Of a DNA stretch of 62,557 bases, positions 26,757-36,804 are shown one piece after another (the first letter of the stretch is position 1; every line of letters begins with the position of its first letter). The notes below the pieces were generated by a model that was not told where the DNA came from, did not search any database, and saw only the letters and a list, made by a program, of their open reading frames with translations. This stretch comes from Muribaculaceae bacterium. GTDB lineage: Bacteria > Bacteroidota > Bacteroidia > Bacteroidales > Muribaculaceae. The translations under genes and the position numbers were made by a program. The stretch lies in assembly GCA_017443765.1 (NCBI GenBank), contig JAFSYB010000101.1, positions 1 to 62,557 of the forward strand. Direction: 5' to 3'.

Positions 26757-29700
26757 TCACTTCACCATCTTGGTTGCGGTCACGGTGCCGTCGGAGTGGC
26801 GGGTGACCACAATGTTCAGTCCGTCGAAGGGCTTGCTCGAGGTCATGCCGGCTGCGTTCACGTAGGTCACGCCCTGCACGGTGGCGGCGTTAAGGTCGGC
26901 CACGGCGGTGACAATGTCCTCGCTCACCGAACCGCCCACAGGCGCGATGATGTAGTTGGTGCAGCTGTTCAGGTCGCTCTTGTGAGCGCGGCGCGGTGCT
27001 CCGCCGGCGGGTTCCTCCTCGGGTTCCCAGGCGGCTTTCAGGCGCACAATCACGGTGAGCTCCACATTCTTGTTGATATAGGCCTCGTTCTCGAGAACAT
27101 CACCAATAAACGAGTTGTCGATGGTGAGTTTCTGTCCCGGGTCTTCGGGGTTGGAATAGGCACGGAGCACGCCGTCGGCATAGAAACCGGCCACCTTGGC
27201 GACACAGTTGCCCGGCACGTCGATGAGCTGGGTCATGTCGATGACCACGGGCTCCACATCTTCGTTGCTCTCGCCAGCCTTGGGCTGCCCGGCGAGGGTG
27301 AGCACTGGATTGGTGTCGATGTCGCTCACATAGCCGCGCAGGCTGTTGGCCTTCACGCTCTTGGCATAGGACAGAGCCTGGCGTGCGGCACTGTCGAACT
27401 GTGTGGCAATCCAGTTGCCGTTGTTGTCGGTGAGGATGGCGGTGCCATCGGTTTCCACATCGGCAATGAGCAGCTCGTCGGTGATGCGCAGTTTCTCGCT
27501 GGTGGGCGCGGCGAGTGCCTCGGCCAGCGTCATCATGGGCAGCGGCTCCAGAATCTCCTCGGTGGCGTGGAAGCGCCAGTAGTATGTAGTGGAGCCGCTG
27601 TAGGTTGCCTTGATGTTGTAGTAAGCATCGGTGCTTCCCTCGGGTACATAGAGCGTGGCAGTGTTGACCGAGCTGGCAAACGGTGCGAACTGCGACATGG
27701 CGCCATCCCAGGTGGGCGGCGTGGTGGCCAGGCAGGTCACCGTCTCGATGGTGGTGACGTTGTTGGTCATATTGTTGCCCAACGTGCGCACGCCTTCGCC
27801 CAGGGTGATGTGCCTCAGGGCGGTGCAGTTGCTCATTAGCGACATGGGCAGGTTCGCCACATTGGGAATGGTGAGATCCTCGATAGCCATGCGGGCGAAG
27901 CAGAAGGCGTCGAGCGTGGTCACACTCTGCGGCAGCACCAGCTCGGTGATGCCCGTCATGCCGCGCACGCCGTAGGGGGCAATCGACAGCAGACCCTCAT
28001 TGAGGGTGAGCTTGGTCACCAGTGCGTTGTCGGCAAAGGCGCGGTCGCCGATACGGGTCACCTGATAGGTGCGGTCTTTGTGGGTCACGGTTGCGGGAAT
28101 CTCAATCTCGCCGCTGTAGCACTCCACATCGTTGACTGTGCCGCCTTGCGAGTTGGTCACCTCCACGGTGAGGTCGTCGGCACTGAGCACGTTGTAGTAG
28201 ATGCCGTTCTCGCAGAAGAACTCATCGCCTTTCACGTTTGCCGTCACGGTGACGCTGGCCGTCAAGCCGTTGGGCGTGGTGGCGGTGATGACCACGGTGT
28301 AGGGTTGCTCGTCCTCGCTGGTTAGCGGGGCCGTGCGGGTCACCAAGCCATTCTCGTCGACGGTGGCGATGGTCTCATCGGCACTGCTCCAGGTGGCAAA
28401 TCGGTCGGTGGTGTTCTCGGGTGTGTAGTTCACCGTGAGTTGCACGGTGCTGCCGGCCACGGCGGCCAGCACCGGTTCGGTGGGCGTGATGTCGATGGCG
28501 GTGGGCAGCACGGTCTCGAGCACCTGGGCGGTGACGGTGACGGTCTGCGACACACCGCTGGCGGCCGTGGCGGTGATGTCCACGGTGTAGGGCACGTCGT
28601 TGTTATAAAGCGGTGCGGTGCGGGTCACCAAGCCATTGGCGTCCACGGTGGCGATATGCTCATTGGCCGAAGTCCAGGTGATGGTTTGGTCGAGTGCATT
28701 CTCGGGGGTAACAGTTGCCGTGAGCTGAACAGTGGCACCCTCCTCGGCGGCGAGGATGGGTTCTGCGGGGCTGATGGCGACGGCGGTCACGGGGATGTCG
28801 GCCAGCACCTCGGCGGTGATGGTCACGGTGGCCACCACATCATTGGCTCCGGCGGCGGTGATGGTCACGGTGTAAGGCTCATCGCCGGTGTTGGTGAGGG
28901 GTGCGGTTCGCGTCACCAGGCCAGTGTTGCTCACCGTGGCCACGCTGGCATCGCTGGTGCTCCACACAATGGTTTGGTCGGTGGCATTCTCGGGCAGGAC
29001 GGTGGCCGTGAGCTGCACGGTGGCTCCCTCCACAGCGGCGAGGACGGGATTCTCGGGCGAAATGGTGATGCTCTCCACATCCACCGTGCCACCGGGAGGA
29101 TCCAGCTCCACGTAATTGCCGAATTTGTTCCACATCGTAGTTCCTCCCGCTTGCAGACCGATGTTTGTTTTGGTCTTGTAGGCATCGGTGGTCCCGTAGG
29201 GGATATACAGTGTGGACTGAGCCTGAATGGCGTTGGTGATGGGCTTGCACTGGTGCGCGTAAGTTGTTGGAATTGTGCTTGGCACATTCCAGCCCACCAC
29301 GTCCTCATAGAGCATGGTGACCTTTTGCAGCGAGCTGCAACCACGCATCATGTGAATCGAGGCCCAGTGCACACCCTCGCCGAAGACAATGGTTGTCAGC
29401 GATGAGCAGCCATCGCACAGGTAGTTGGGCAGGTTCTCCACATTGGGAATCTCCAGTTCCAGCAGGCCGGTCATGCCCGCAAAGCAGCTCTCGGGCAGCG
29501 TGGTGACGCTCGTGGGAAGCTTCAGGCTCGTGACCTCGGTGTTGTTCTTGAACACATTGCCAATCGTGGTCACCGTGTAAGTGACCCCATCGTGTTCGAC
29601 TGTGGCAGGCACCACAATGTCGCCCGCATAAGCGACATCGCCGGTGGTCAGCGACGCGGTCTCGCCGCTGGTGTTGTAGTAAAGCCCGCCTTCTTCAAAG

Positions 29701-29774
29701 CTGTACGCCCAGCTGCTCAGCGAGCACACGGCACACACTGCAAGGGCTGCCAGCGTTTTGTAGAATTTGTTCAT
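26757..29774 (-). CDS. Secreted BspA-like LRR / Big_2 protein with T9SS-type tail (array protein B)
   Basis: A 1005-aa secreted protein (signal peptide MNKFYKTLAALAVCAVCSLSSWA). Residues 25-225 are a BspA-like (LRR_5) domain (SLKLPTSVTTLPESCFAGMTGL). Three Big_2 Ig-like repeats run from about 233 to 513, each with P.LAA..G.TVQLT and a TR(T/V)A turn. A second LRR_5 domain follows (about 514-740; VTLDAFCFARM), then a domain of unknown type (about 750-930; ADVETDGTAILTDNNGNWIA). The C-terminal 40 residues (YVNAAGMTSSKPFDGLNIVV, then KMVK at the end) look like a T9SS type A sorting tail. Paralogue of 36805-40128, which has one more Big_2 repeat. It has its own promoter. Confidence 0.8.
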   Translation of the reverse strand: MNKFYKTLAALAVCAVCSLSSWAYSFEEGGLYYNTSGETASLTTGDVAYAGDIVVPATVEHDGVTYTVTTIGNVFKNNTEVTSLKLPTSVTTLPESCFAGMTGLLELEIPNVENLPNYLCDGCSSLTTIVFGEGVHWASIHMMRGCSSLQKVTMLYEDVVGWNVPSTIPTTYAHQCKPITNAIQAQSTLYIPYGTTDAYKTKTNIGLQAGGTTMWNKFGNYVELDPPGGTVDVESITISPENPVLAAVEGATVQLTATVLPENATDQTIVWSTSDASVATVSNTGLVTRTAPLTNTGDEPYTVTITAAGANDVVATVTITAEVLADIPVTAVAISPAEPILAAEEGATVQLTATVTPENALDQTITWTSANEHIATVDANGLVTRTAPLYNNDVPYTVDITATAASGVSQTVTVTAQVLETVLPTAIDITPTEPVLAAVAGSTVQLTVNYTPENTTDRFATWSSADETIATVDENGLVTRTAPLTSEDEQPYTVVITATTPNGLTASVTVTANVKGDEFFCENGIYYNVLSADDLTVEVTNSQGGTVNDVECYSGEIEIPATVTHKDRTYQVTRIGDRAFADNALVTKLTLNEGLLSIAPYGVRGMTGITELVLPQSVTTLDAFCFARMAIEDLTIPNVANLPMSLMSNCTALRHITLGEGVRTLGNNMTNNVTTIETVTCLATTPPTWDGAMSQFAPFASSVNTATLYVPEGSTDAYYNIKATYSGSTTYYWRFHATEEILEPLPMMTLAEALAAPTSEKLRITDELLIADVETDGTAILTDNNGNWIATQFDSAARQALSYAKSVKANSLRGYVSDIDTNPVLTLAGQPKAGESNEDVEPVVIDMTQLIDVPGNCVAKVAGFYADGVLRAYSNPEDPGQKLTIDNSFIGDVLENEAYINKNVELTVIVRLKAAWEPEEEPAGGAPRRAHKSDLNSCTNYIIAPVGGSVSEDIVTAVADLNAATVQGVTYVNAAGMTSSKPFDGLNIVVTRHSDGTVTATKMVK

Positions 29775-29899
29775 AATGGCTGTAAAATTTTAACGTTGTT
29801 TCCTCCTCCCAGGGAAACCGAATGTTGTGAAAAATAGGGAAGGAAAACCAATGATGACCCAGGGCTGGGCGCTTTGAGCCATGTGATTCTATTTTTTGG

Positions 29900-29930
29900 C
29901 AAATATAGTGCAAAGTGTAGAGATAATCAA
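29900..29930 (-). promoter_or_regulatory. Promoter of array gene B
   Basis: On the minus strand TTG (29928-29930), 20 bases, then TATATTTG (29900-29907). The leader would be about 120 nt. The rest of 29775-30073 holds a terminator hairpin and no gene. Confidence 0.65.
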
Positions 29931-29989
29931 GAATTTTGCGGATAATTGTAAGGTGATTTCCAAAATGGAACAAAATTGTGGAAATTAGA

Positions 29990-30020
29990 GCCGGGATTGC
30001 AGCTGTTTCGCAATCCCGGC
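29990..30020 (-). terminator. Terminator-like hairpin after array gene C
   Basis: Arms 29990-30000 and 30010-30020 form a perfect 11-bp stem (GCCGGGATTGC) with a 9-base loop, about 50 bases past the stop of gene C. On the minus strand only a weak T-rich tail (TCTAATTTCC) follows. Confidence 0.65.
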
Positions 30021-30073
30021 CCCACATTAAAGGCTCGGTTTTCAAAATCGTGAAAATCGGGTCGGTGTCAGTC

Positions 30074-33000
30074 TTACTGCGCCAGAATCATGTTGATGAG
30101 CGCGTTCACATCCTCGATGTCGATGGCTCCGTCGCCGTTCACGTCGGCGATGCCGGCGAGGGCATCGGGAGTGGTGAGGTCGAGAATCACGTTAATCAGG
30201 GCGTTCACATCCTCCACATCCACAGCACCGTCGCCGTTCACGTCGCCAGGCTCGGTGTCGGGCGTGCTGGTGACCTGGATGTTGTCGATGATCACGGCGG
30301 CGTGGCTGACCACGGTGCCGGTGATTTCAATCTGGATGTTCTTGTCGGCGTATGCGCTGAGGTCATACTCAACCGACTTCCAGGTGAAGCTGCTTGCATC
30401 GCCCGTGAGCGTGAGGGTGCCCAGTGTGGTGGTCACACCATCGCAAATCACTTTCACTGCCAGGGTGTTGGTGCAGTTCTGCAGGGTGGCGTAGTCGAGC
30501 GAGAGCTTGGGGGCGGTGCCGCTGATGTGGATGCGTCCCGAGGTCATCGTGCCCGTTTGGTTGGCTTCCGAGCCGGCGATAAAGTAGCAGGTGCCGTCGC
30601 CATCGGTTGCATGGAGGTCGCTATCCTCGGCGGTCACGTCCCATCCCAGGTCACCGCTCATGAGCCAGGCGTAGCGCATGGCATCGATTGTGGTGGTCTC
30701 GTGGAATGGCAGCTCGTAGGGCTTGCCAACCAGCAGGTAGGGCGTGTAGGCAGCCTGTGAGCTGTAGAATGTGTTGAAGTGTGAGGTGACGTAGAAGCGT
30801 ACAAACTGCTGCATGCTATTGTCGTAGTCCATGGCCTGGATGTTGAGGCTGGTCTCTTTTTGGTCGCGCACAATGGCGTACTCAGTGGCGTCGTACACGG
30901 TGTAGGTGACCTTGCTCGGGTCGATGGTGGTGCCGTCGATGTTGGTGGTGACGGCATCCCAACTCATGTTCACCACGCCGGGAACATTGGTCTCGACGAG
31001 CAGGGCGTTAGTCGGCACGCTGGGCGGACGCACGCCCACATAGGCGGTCTCGGCGCGGGGGATACCGGCCACACCGTTGGCATCGTAGGCCACAGCCACG
31101 AACTCATAGCTGCCATCGCGCGGCACGGTCACGGTGGTGGTGACGTTGGCGCCCGGCGTGGGGTTCTCCCAGGTGTGAATCAGCTGCCCGTTGGCGCGCA
31201 GCTCGGCACGGCTCAGTGTGCCGATGTTCTGCTTGAGCGTGTTCCAGCTCGACAATCCCACGCTCACCTCGGCGGTCAGTGCGCCGTCGGCAGCCGGCGT
31301 GATGCTCAGGCTCTTGGGCTGGTTGGGCGCACTGCTGGGTACTCCCTCGGCAACATCGATGCCCAGGCAGCCGAACCAGAAGCCCGGATTGCTGATGCCG
31401 TGCAGGCCGATGTAGTAGGTGCCGGTGCCGGGAGCGGCAAACACAAAGGTGATGGTGAGCGGGTGTACATTGTCGTTGCTCAACGTGTAGGCCGACTGGA
31501 TGGTGGTGGTCATGCCGGCCACGGTGGGCGAGGTACCCATCTTCACCTCAAAGCGCTCGCGGTAGTCCTCCATGTCGGCGTAGGTGCCGAAGAGCTTGTA
31601 GGTTATGGCGTAGGACTTGCCGGCCTCGAGCGGCAGCCCCGGGGTGATGGCCCAGTCGTCGCTGGGGGGCTGCGACGAAGACCAACCCGAGCTTACTCTG
31701 TCGGGCTTGGGCAGATAGATGCCATGGCTGCCGCGCAGGTCGCAGTTCACGGCGTAGGTCCACACCTTGTTGTCGTTGTTGGCGTTGATGTAGGTGAGCT
31801 CGTTGGCGCGGTCCTTGGTCTCGAAGTGGTTGCTGTAGGGCAGGCCAAACGAGCCGGTGGCCACATAGTTCGAGCGTGTGCTGGCACTTTGCGCGTTGCC
31901 CACATGGGCGGTGACGGTGTAGAAGTAGTTGGTGTGCACGCCGCCGGGCACAGCCTCGGTGAAGCTGGTGGCGGTCAGGCCGGTGGCCACTTGCACCTCG
32001 CCGGGGTAGCGGGTCACATTGTAGGTCACGCCGGCCATGTCAACGGCATCCCAGGTGACATTGAAGTTGTTGCCGCTCAGTGCGAGCGTGACGGTGGCTG
32101 GAGCCGGCACGGCGGCATCGCCGATGGTGACCATCTGGCGCACAATCTCGCTCTCACCCTGGTCGTTTTTCAAAGCAATGGCGATGATGTACTCTCCGCC
32201 ATGCTCCATGGTCAGGGGCACACCCACGTTGCTGCCGTAATTGGCCTCGCCGGTGAAAGCGGCTGCACCATCCACATACACGGTGTAGGTGGCCTGGCCC
32301 TGGCCCATGCTGCCGTTGGCCAGCGGGCGGGGAACGATGAAGCTCACGGCACAGTCCATCCCGTCGGAGTCGATGCGCACGTTGGCGGGTGCCTGCGGCA
32401 CGCCGTCGCTCAGTTGTGGCAGCATCCACATCGACGACCACTCATCGTTGGTGGGGATGGCATAGACCAGCGTGGCGGTGCAGGTCTCGGTGTCGATGGC
32501 ATAGAGCGACGACTCGTAGAGGTTGCACGTGTGGTAGTAGAACACGCCGGTGACGGGGTCGATCACACCGCAGTTCATGTAGGCCGAGGTCACCCCGATG
32601 TTGCCTGCCTTGCGCAGCGTGCCGTTGGTCATGTCAATCTCATAGAGGTCGCCCGACTTGCGCTCCACACCCCACATGCGGTGGTCGTTGTCAATCACCA
32701 CAGCGGTGAGCATCACCTCCAGCTCGGCAATCGGCATGCGGATGCCCGTGTTCGGATCCAGCGTGCCAAAGATGTTGCCGTTGAGCGTGTTGTTGCTGAA
32801 GCAGCCGATGATGGTGCCCGTGTAACGGTCGTAGGCCAATCCAGGACCCGTGGCGCTGGGGTAGCCGGGGTTGATATAGTTCTCGATTTGTCCGGTGTAC
32901 ACGTTGAACACATAGTGCGTGACGCGGTTGTTGGTCACAATGGTGTTGTCGTCACCGACGCTGAAGCCTTTCTCCACGTGCGAAATCCACAGCTTGCCGT

Positions 33001-33361
33001 CGAAATAGACCACACCGCGGGTGGTGTTGAACAGGTCGCCCTCGTAGATGGACGATGAGACTGGCTCGTCGGGGCTGAGTGCATACATACCCACACGCGA
33101 GTAGTCGCTCCACACGTTGGAGTAGATGCGCGTGCCATAGATGTAGCCCGAGGGCTTGTAGGCTGCCACACGGTTCGCATGACGCTTGCCCACAACCATG
33201 GGCGGCAACTGACCGTTGATGGTGCGGAAGTCCACACCCTCGACCTGTGCCGATTCGGCCGCCGATTCGGTCGGTGTGGCAACCGTGCTCTTGAGCAGCT
33301 GCGCCTGGCCGGCGGTGGCTGTCATGCCCAGCAGGGTGAGCAGTAGAAAGATTTTTTTCAT
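30074..33361 (-). CDS. Secreted multidomain adhesin-like protein with C-terminal dockerin (array protein C)
   Basis: A 1095-aa paralogue of protein A with the same order of parts. The signal peptide is MKKIFLLLTLLGMTATAGQAQ. A propeller-like region covers about 50-320 (YDRYTGTIIGCFSNNTL, HRMWGVERKSGDLYEID). Fn3-like parts follow. Adhesin-like domains start near 505 (LPYSNHFETKDRANEL) and 882 (LPFHETTT). The dockerin is at about 1035-1095, with loops DVNGDGAVDVEDV and DVNGDGAIDIEDV. The start at 33361 is chosen because the signal peptide begins there; an upstream in-frame ATG at 33403 would add 14 residues. It is closer to A than to D by eye. The 67 bases to gene D contain a short hairpin but no promoter box, so C and D are probably co-transcribed. 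Confidence 0.8.
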   Translation of the reverse strand: MKKIFLLLTLLGMTATAGQAQLLKSTVATPTESAAESAQVEGVDFRTINGQLPPMVVGKRHANRVAAYKPSGYIYGTRIYSNVWSDYSRVGMYALSPDEPVSSSIYEGDLFNTTRGVVYFDGKLWISHVEKGFSVGDDNTIVTNNRVTHYVFNVYTGQIENYINPGYPSATGPGLAYDRYTGTIIGCFSNNTLNGNIFGTLDPNTGIRMPIAELEVMLTAVVIDNDHRMWGVERKSGDLYEIDMTNGTLRKAGNIGVTSAYMNCGVIDPVTGVFYYHTCNLYESSLYAIDTETCTATLVYAIPTNDEWSSMWMLPQLSDGVPQAPANVRIDSDGMDCAVSFIVPRPLANGSMGQGQATYTVYVDGAAAFTGEANYGSNVGVPLTMEHGGEYIIAIALKNDQGESEIVRQMVTIGDAAVPAPATVTLALSGNNFNVTWDAVDMAGVTYNVTRYPGEVQVATGLTATSFTEAVPGGVHTNYFYTVTAHVGNAQSASTRSNYVATGSFGLPYSNHFETKDRANELTYINANNDNKVWTYAVNCDLRGSHGIYLPKPDRVSSGWSSSQPPSDDWAITPGLPLEAGKSYAITYKLFGTYADMEDYRERFEVKMGTSPTVAGMTTTIQSAYTLSNDNVHPLTITFVFAAPGTGTYYIGLHGISNPGFWFGCLGIDVAEGVPSSAPNQPKSLSITPAADGALTAEVSVGLSSWNTLKQNIGTLSRAELRANGQLIHTWENPTPGANVTTTVTVPRDGSYEFVAVAYDANGVAGIPRAETAYVGVRPPSVPTNALLVETNVPGVVNMSWDAVTTNIDGTTIDPSKVTYTVYDATEYAIVRDQKETSLNIQAMDYDNSMQQFVRFYVTSHFNTFYSSQAAYTPYLLVGKPYELPFHETTTIDAMRYAWLMSGDLGWDVTAEDSDLHATDGDGTCYFIAGSEANQTGTMTSGRIHISGTAPKLSLDYATLQNCTNTLAVKVICDGVTTTLGTLTLTGDASSFTWKSVEYDLSAYADKNIQIEITGTVVSHAAVIIDNIQVTSTPDTEPGDVNGDGAVDVEDVNALINVILDLTTPDALAGIADVNGDGAIDIEDVNALINMILAQ

Positions 33362-33385
33362 AAAAAAGTGAATTGATTGGTTAAT

Positions 33386-33415
33386 GGTTGGACGCACTTT
33401 CATGCGCGCCCAACC
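33386..33415 (-). other. Hairpin in the leader of array gene C
   Basis: GGTTGG (33386-33391) pairs with CCAACC (33410-33415), with a possible inner CGC/GCG extension. It lies between genes D and C, 24 bases upstream of the ATG of C. Six T on the minus strand sit just before the start codon. Confidence 0.5.
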
Positions 33416-33428
33416 GGGATTAAAGTGG

Positions 33429-36400
33429 TTATTGAGTCAAAATCAGGTTGATGAGCGCGTTCACGTCCTCGATGTCGGTGACCCCGTCGCCGTTCACGTC
33501 GGCGTTGCCGGCAAGGTTGTCGGGGAGGGTGAGGTCGAGAATCACGTTGATCAGGGCGTTCACATCCTCCACATCCACGGCGCCGTCGCCGTTCACGTCG
33601 CCTGGCTCGGTGTCGGGAGTGCTGGTGATTTTGATGCCGTCGACAAAGATGCTTACATGAGTCCACAGGGTACCCAGCAGCTGCACCTGGATGACTTTGT
33701 CCTTGTATTCGTCAAGATTGAACCGCACGGTTTGCCAGGTCCAGTCATCGGTGCCGTTCTCAAACATCGGGATGGTGCGCAATGTTGTACCCACGCCATC
33801 GCAAAGCACATTCACCGACAGCAGGTTGCTGTCGTTCTGGAGTGCCATATAACTCAACTCGAGTTCGATGTCTCGGCCGGTGGGCCGGATTTTGCCAGAG
33901 GTCAAATGGCCCTGGTCTTCCTGATAGGAGCCTTTCATCCAGAAGAACGACCCGTCGCCGTCCACCGATTTGATGTCCGAAGCATCGGTATAGAGCTGCC
34001 ATTGTGCGTCACCGCCGGTAATCCAGAAATACTTGAGCTGGCTGCCGTCGCTGGTTTCGTAGAAAGGCAACTCGTAGGGGCGTCCCACCATGAAATAGGG
34101 TGTGTAGGCGGTGGTGTAGGTGTAGCGTGTGCCGTAGCGCGCGCCCACATAGTAGCGCACCATGGCCTGTGGGGCATTGGCATCGACGGCCCGGAACGTG
34201 CAGGTGGTGTCGCTTTCCACTTCTTGCAGCACGTTGCCATCGGTGTCATAAATCAGGTAGGTGACCTGTGCCGCATCGATGGCGGTGCCATCGGTGGCGG
34301 TGCGTACGGCAGGCCATGTGAGGGTGACCTCGCCCGGAGTGTTCTCGGCAATCTCCACCGAGGTCACATCGCTCGGTGCCTTGGCTCCCACAAATGCCGT
34401 GGCAGTGGCGGCGGTGCCATGGTCGGTGGCCGTGTGGTAGGCCACGGCTTCAAATTCGTAAGTTCCTAACCGCTCCACGGGCACTTGTGTCGTGAGTGTG
34501 GCACCGGGAGCCGGGTTCGTCCAGGTGTGCAGCACTTTTTCGTCCACCACCACGTCGATGTGGTCGATGGCACTGAGTGTGCCGCCATTCATCGTCTTGG
34601 TGGGGGCTGTGACGGTCACATCGGCCTTCAGGGCACCGCCCTCGTCGGGCGTGACGGCAATCATGGGTGAGGCCGGAGCTTCGGGGTAGTAACCTTCCGA
34701 CACATGAATCTCGTACACGCACAGCCAGAAGCCGCCCGCCGACATACAGTGCAAGCCGATGTAATAGGTGCCGTCGGCATTCACGCTGAACGTTTTGGAA
34801 TAGTTGGTGCGGCCAACGGGCAATACGCTGCCAGATAGCACGGTGCGTGGAATGACGGTTTGGGTCATGGCCCCCACTGTGGGAGCGGTGCCCATTTTTA
34901 CCTCGTAAATCTCGTCGCTGCCCTTGGTCGACATATTATAGGTGACGGTGTAAATCTTGCCTTTTTCAAGTTTCAAGCCCGGAGTCACTGCCCAGTCGTC
35001 GGTTTCGGGCTCAACGCCCTGCATCTGCTCCCACATGGTGAGTTCGCGGGCGTTGTAGGGCATATAGATGCCATGCGTGCCGCGGTAGTCCAGGCTGGGT
35101 GCGAAGAGCCACACGTAGTCATCATTGTTGGCGTTGATGTAGGTGAGTTCGTTAACGCGGTCGGTGTTCTCAAAGCAGTTGTCGTAGGGCAGCGCGACTG
35201 TTGCCGAACCAATCGTCCCGGTGAATGCCTCCTCGGTGAGGCGTCCGTCGACGTGTGCGCGCACGCCGTAGTAATGCGACCCGGCGGGGGGCACCTCGCG
35301 GTAATAACCGGTGGTCAGGCCGGTTGCCACCACAGTGGCTTCGGGATAGCGGGTGACATCGTAGGTCACATTGTCGCCCGGATAGGCATCCCAATAGATG
35401 CGCACGGCTCCGGTGTCGGTGAACGTGCGGGTGTAGATACCGGTGGGTGCGGGCAGGTTCTCGCCGCCCACCTGCATGGCATCGGTGAGTGCCACGGCAC
35501 TCTCGCCCTGGTCGTTGGTCAGGGCCACGGCGAAGATGGCTTTGCCATTCGACGGCACGCCGACGGTTTCGGTCACTGTGATGCCGTAGGCCACCTGCCG
35601 CTGCGAAACAGCCACACCGTTCATATATACCGTGGCTGTGGCTTGGCCGGTTCCCCTCGTGCCATTGGCAAGCAGGACGGGTACCTTGTAGGTGAGCGTT
35701 CCTTCCAGTGCCTCACCCTCGAAAGTGGCGGTGAGGTTCTGCGGCTTCGATGGCACGCCATTGCTCAAGGCGGTGGGCATCCACATATAGACGTATTCAT
35801 CGTTGCAGGGGAACTCTTTCACCAGCGTGGCCTGCGCGGTGGCCAGGTCGATGGTGTACAGGGCCGAATAGTTGCGGTTGCACACGGTATAATAGTAGGT
35901 GTCGGTCATCGGGTCGATGCAGCCGGCATTTATGTATTCCGATTTCAGACCCGTTTTCCCGTGCTGGGTGAGACCTCCGGTGGCCATGTTCACCTCGTAG
36001 AGGACACCCGTGAGGTGGTTGATACCCCACATCCGGTGCTCGTTGTCGATGGCCAGGCCGGTGAGCGCGCAGGGCAGGTTGCTCAGTGCGGTGCGCACGC
36101 CCGTGGCTGGATCCACGGTGCCGAACACATAGCCCATGTTGTCGTCGCTGACAAACGAGCCGTAGATTATGCCGGTGTAGCGGTCGCAGACCATCGAACG
36201 TGCTGTGGCGTTATAGTAGCCCGGGTCGATGGTGCGCAGCAGGTTGCCCGTGTTCAGGTCAAACACATAGTGGTAGGTGTACTTGGGTGACAGGATTGCC
36301 GCCTGATAGACCGTGGTGAGCCACAACTGCCCATCGAAGTAGCACATACCCCTGCTGCCGTTGAGGATCTCGGCCAGCATATAGGGTTGGCAGATTTCAC

Positions 36401-36701
36401 CATCGGTGGTGAGTACATAGATGCCGTTGCGCGAATAGTCGCTCCAGGTGCTGGCGTAAGTCTTGTTGGCGAAGATGTAGCCTGCCGATGTTGTGGTTGC
36501 CGGAGCGGTCTGTCGGCGAGGCGTGGTGGCGCGATTTACGCTGATCAGGCTGGTGCCGTCGAGCGTGCGGGCTCCCTCCACATTGAGTTTGAGTTCATTG
36601 GTTGACTCTTGCGAGATGGCGTGGTCGTGCAGTAATTGCCCATTGGCCATGGGGCACGACAATGCAACAGCTGCAAACAGGGATAGCAGATTGGTTCTCA
36701 T
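33429..36701 (-). CDS. Secreted multidomain adhesin-like protein with C-terminal dockerin (array protein D)
   Basis: A 1090-aa, more divergent member of the same family as A and C. The signal peptide is MRTNLLSLFAAVALSCPMANGQ. A propeller-like region (about 60-320) includes YDRYTG-type blades (CDRYTGIIYGSF, HRMWGINHLTGVLYEV). Fn3-like parts follow. Adhesin-like domains start near 502 (LPYDNCFENTDRVNEL) and 877 (LPFYETSDGS). The dockerin occupies the last 58 residues and is nearly identical to those of A and C, although the rest is far less similar. The start at 36701 is preferred over an in-frame upstream ATG at 36800 because the signal peptide begins there and the terminator of gene E lies in between. 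Confidence 0.8.
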   Translation of the reverse strand: MRTNLLSLFAAVALSCPMANGQLLHDHAISQESTNELKLNVEGARTLDGTSLISVNRATTPRRQTAPATTTSAGYIFANKTYASTWSDYSRNGIYVLTTDGEICQPYMLAEILNGSRGMCYFDGQLWLTTVYQAAILSPKYTYHYVFDLNTGNLLRTIDPGYYNATARSMVCDRYTGIIYGSFVSDDNMGYVFGTVDPATGVRTALSNLPCALTGLAIDNEHRMWGINHLTGVLYEVNMATGGLTQHGKTGLKSEYINAGCIDPMTDTYYYTVCNRNYSALYTIDLATAQATLVKEFPCNDEYVYMWMPTALSNGVPSKPQNLTATFEGEALEGTLTYKVPVLLANGTRGTGQATATVYMNGVAVSQRQVAYGITVTETVGVPSNGKAIFAVALTNDQGESAVALTDAMQVGGENLPAPTGIYTRTFTDTGAVRIYWDAYPGDNVTYDVTRYPEATVVATGLTTGYYREVPPAGSHYYGVRAHVDGRLTEEAFTGTIGSATVALPYDNCFENTDRVNELTYINANNDDYVWLFAPSLDYRGTHGIYMPYNARELTMWEQMQGVEPETDDWAVTPGLKLEKGKIYTVTYNMSTKGSDEIYEVKMGTAPTVGAMTQTVIPRTVLSGSVLPVGRTNYSKTFSVNADGTYYIGLHCMSAGGFWLCVYEIHVSEGYYPEAPASPMIAVTPDEGGALKADVTVTAPTKTMNGGTLSAIDHIDVVVDEKVLHTWTNPAPGATLTTQVPVERLGTYEFEAVAYHTATDHGTAATATAFVGAKAPSDVTSVEIAENTPGEVTLTWPAVRTATDGTAIDAAQVTYLIYDTDGNVLQEVESDTTCTFRAVDANAPQAMVRYYVGARYGTRYTYTTAYTPYFMVGRPYELPFYETSDGSQLKYFWITGGDAQWQLYTDASDIKSVDGDGSFFWMKGSYQEDQGHLTSGKIRPTGRDIELELSYMALQNDSNLLSVNVLCDGVGTTLRTIPMFENGTDDWTWQTVRFNLDEYKDKVIQVQLLGTLWTHVSIFVDGIKITSTPDTEPGDVNGDGAVDVEDVNALINVILDLTLPDNLAGNADVNGDGVTDIEDVNALINLILTQ

Positions 36702-36754
36702 GATGAAGTTGAGTGATAAAAAAGGAGTACGTGACGTGAAAAACACAGAAGAAA

Positions 36755-36791
36755 GGAAAGTCGGGAGGTTTTGTTGGCCTCTCGACTTTCC
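36755..36791 (-). terminator. Hairpin between array genes E and D
   Basis: Arms 36755-36768 and 36778-36791 form a 14-bp stem with one non-Watson-Crick position. On the minus strand a T-rich stretch (CCTTCTTTCTTCTG) follows, interrupted by C. It starts 14 bases... downstream of the stop region of E and lies 54 bases upstream of the ATG of D. Confidence 0.65.
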
Positions 36792-36804
36792 TGTTGTCAT
36801 GTTT

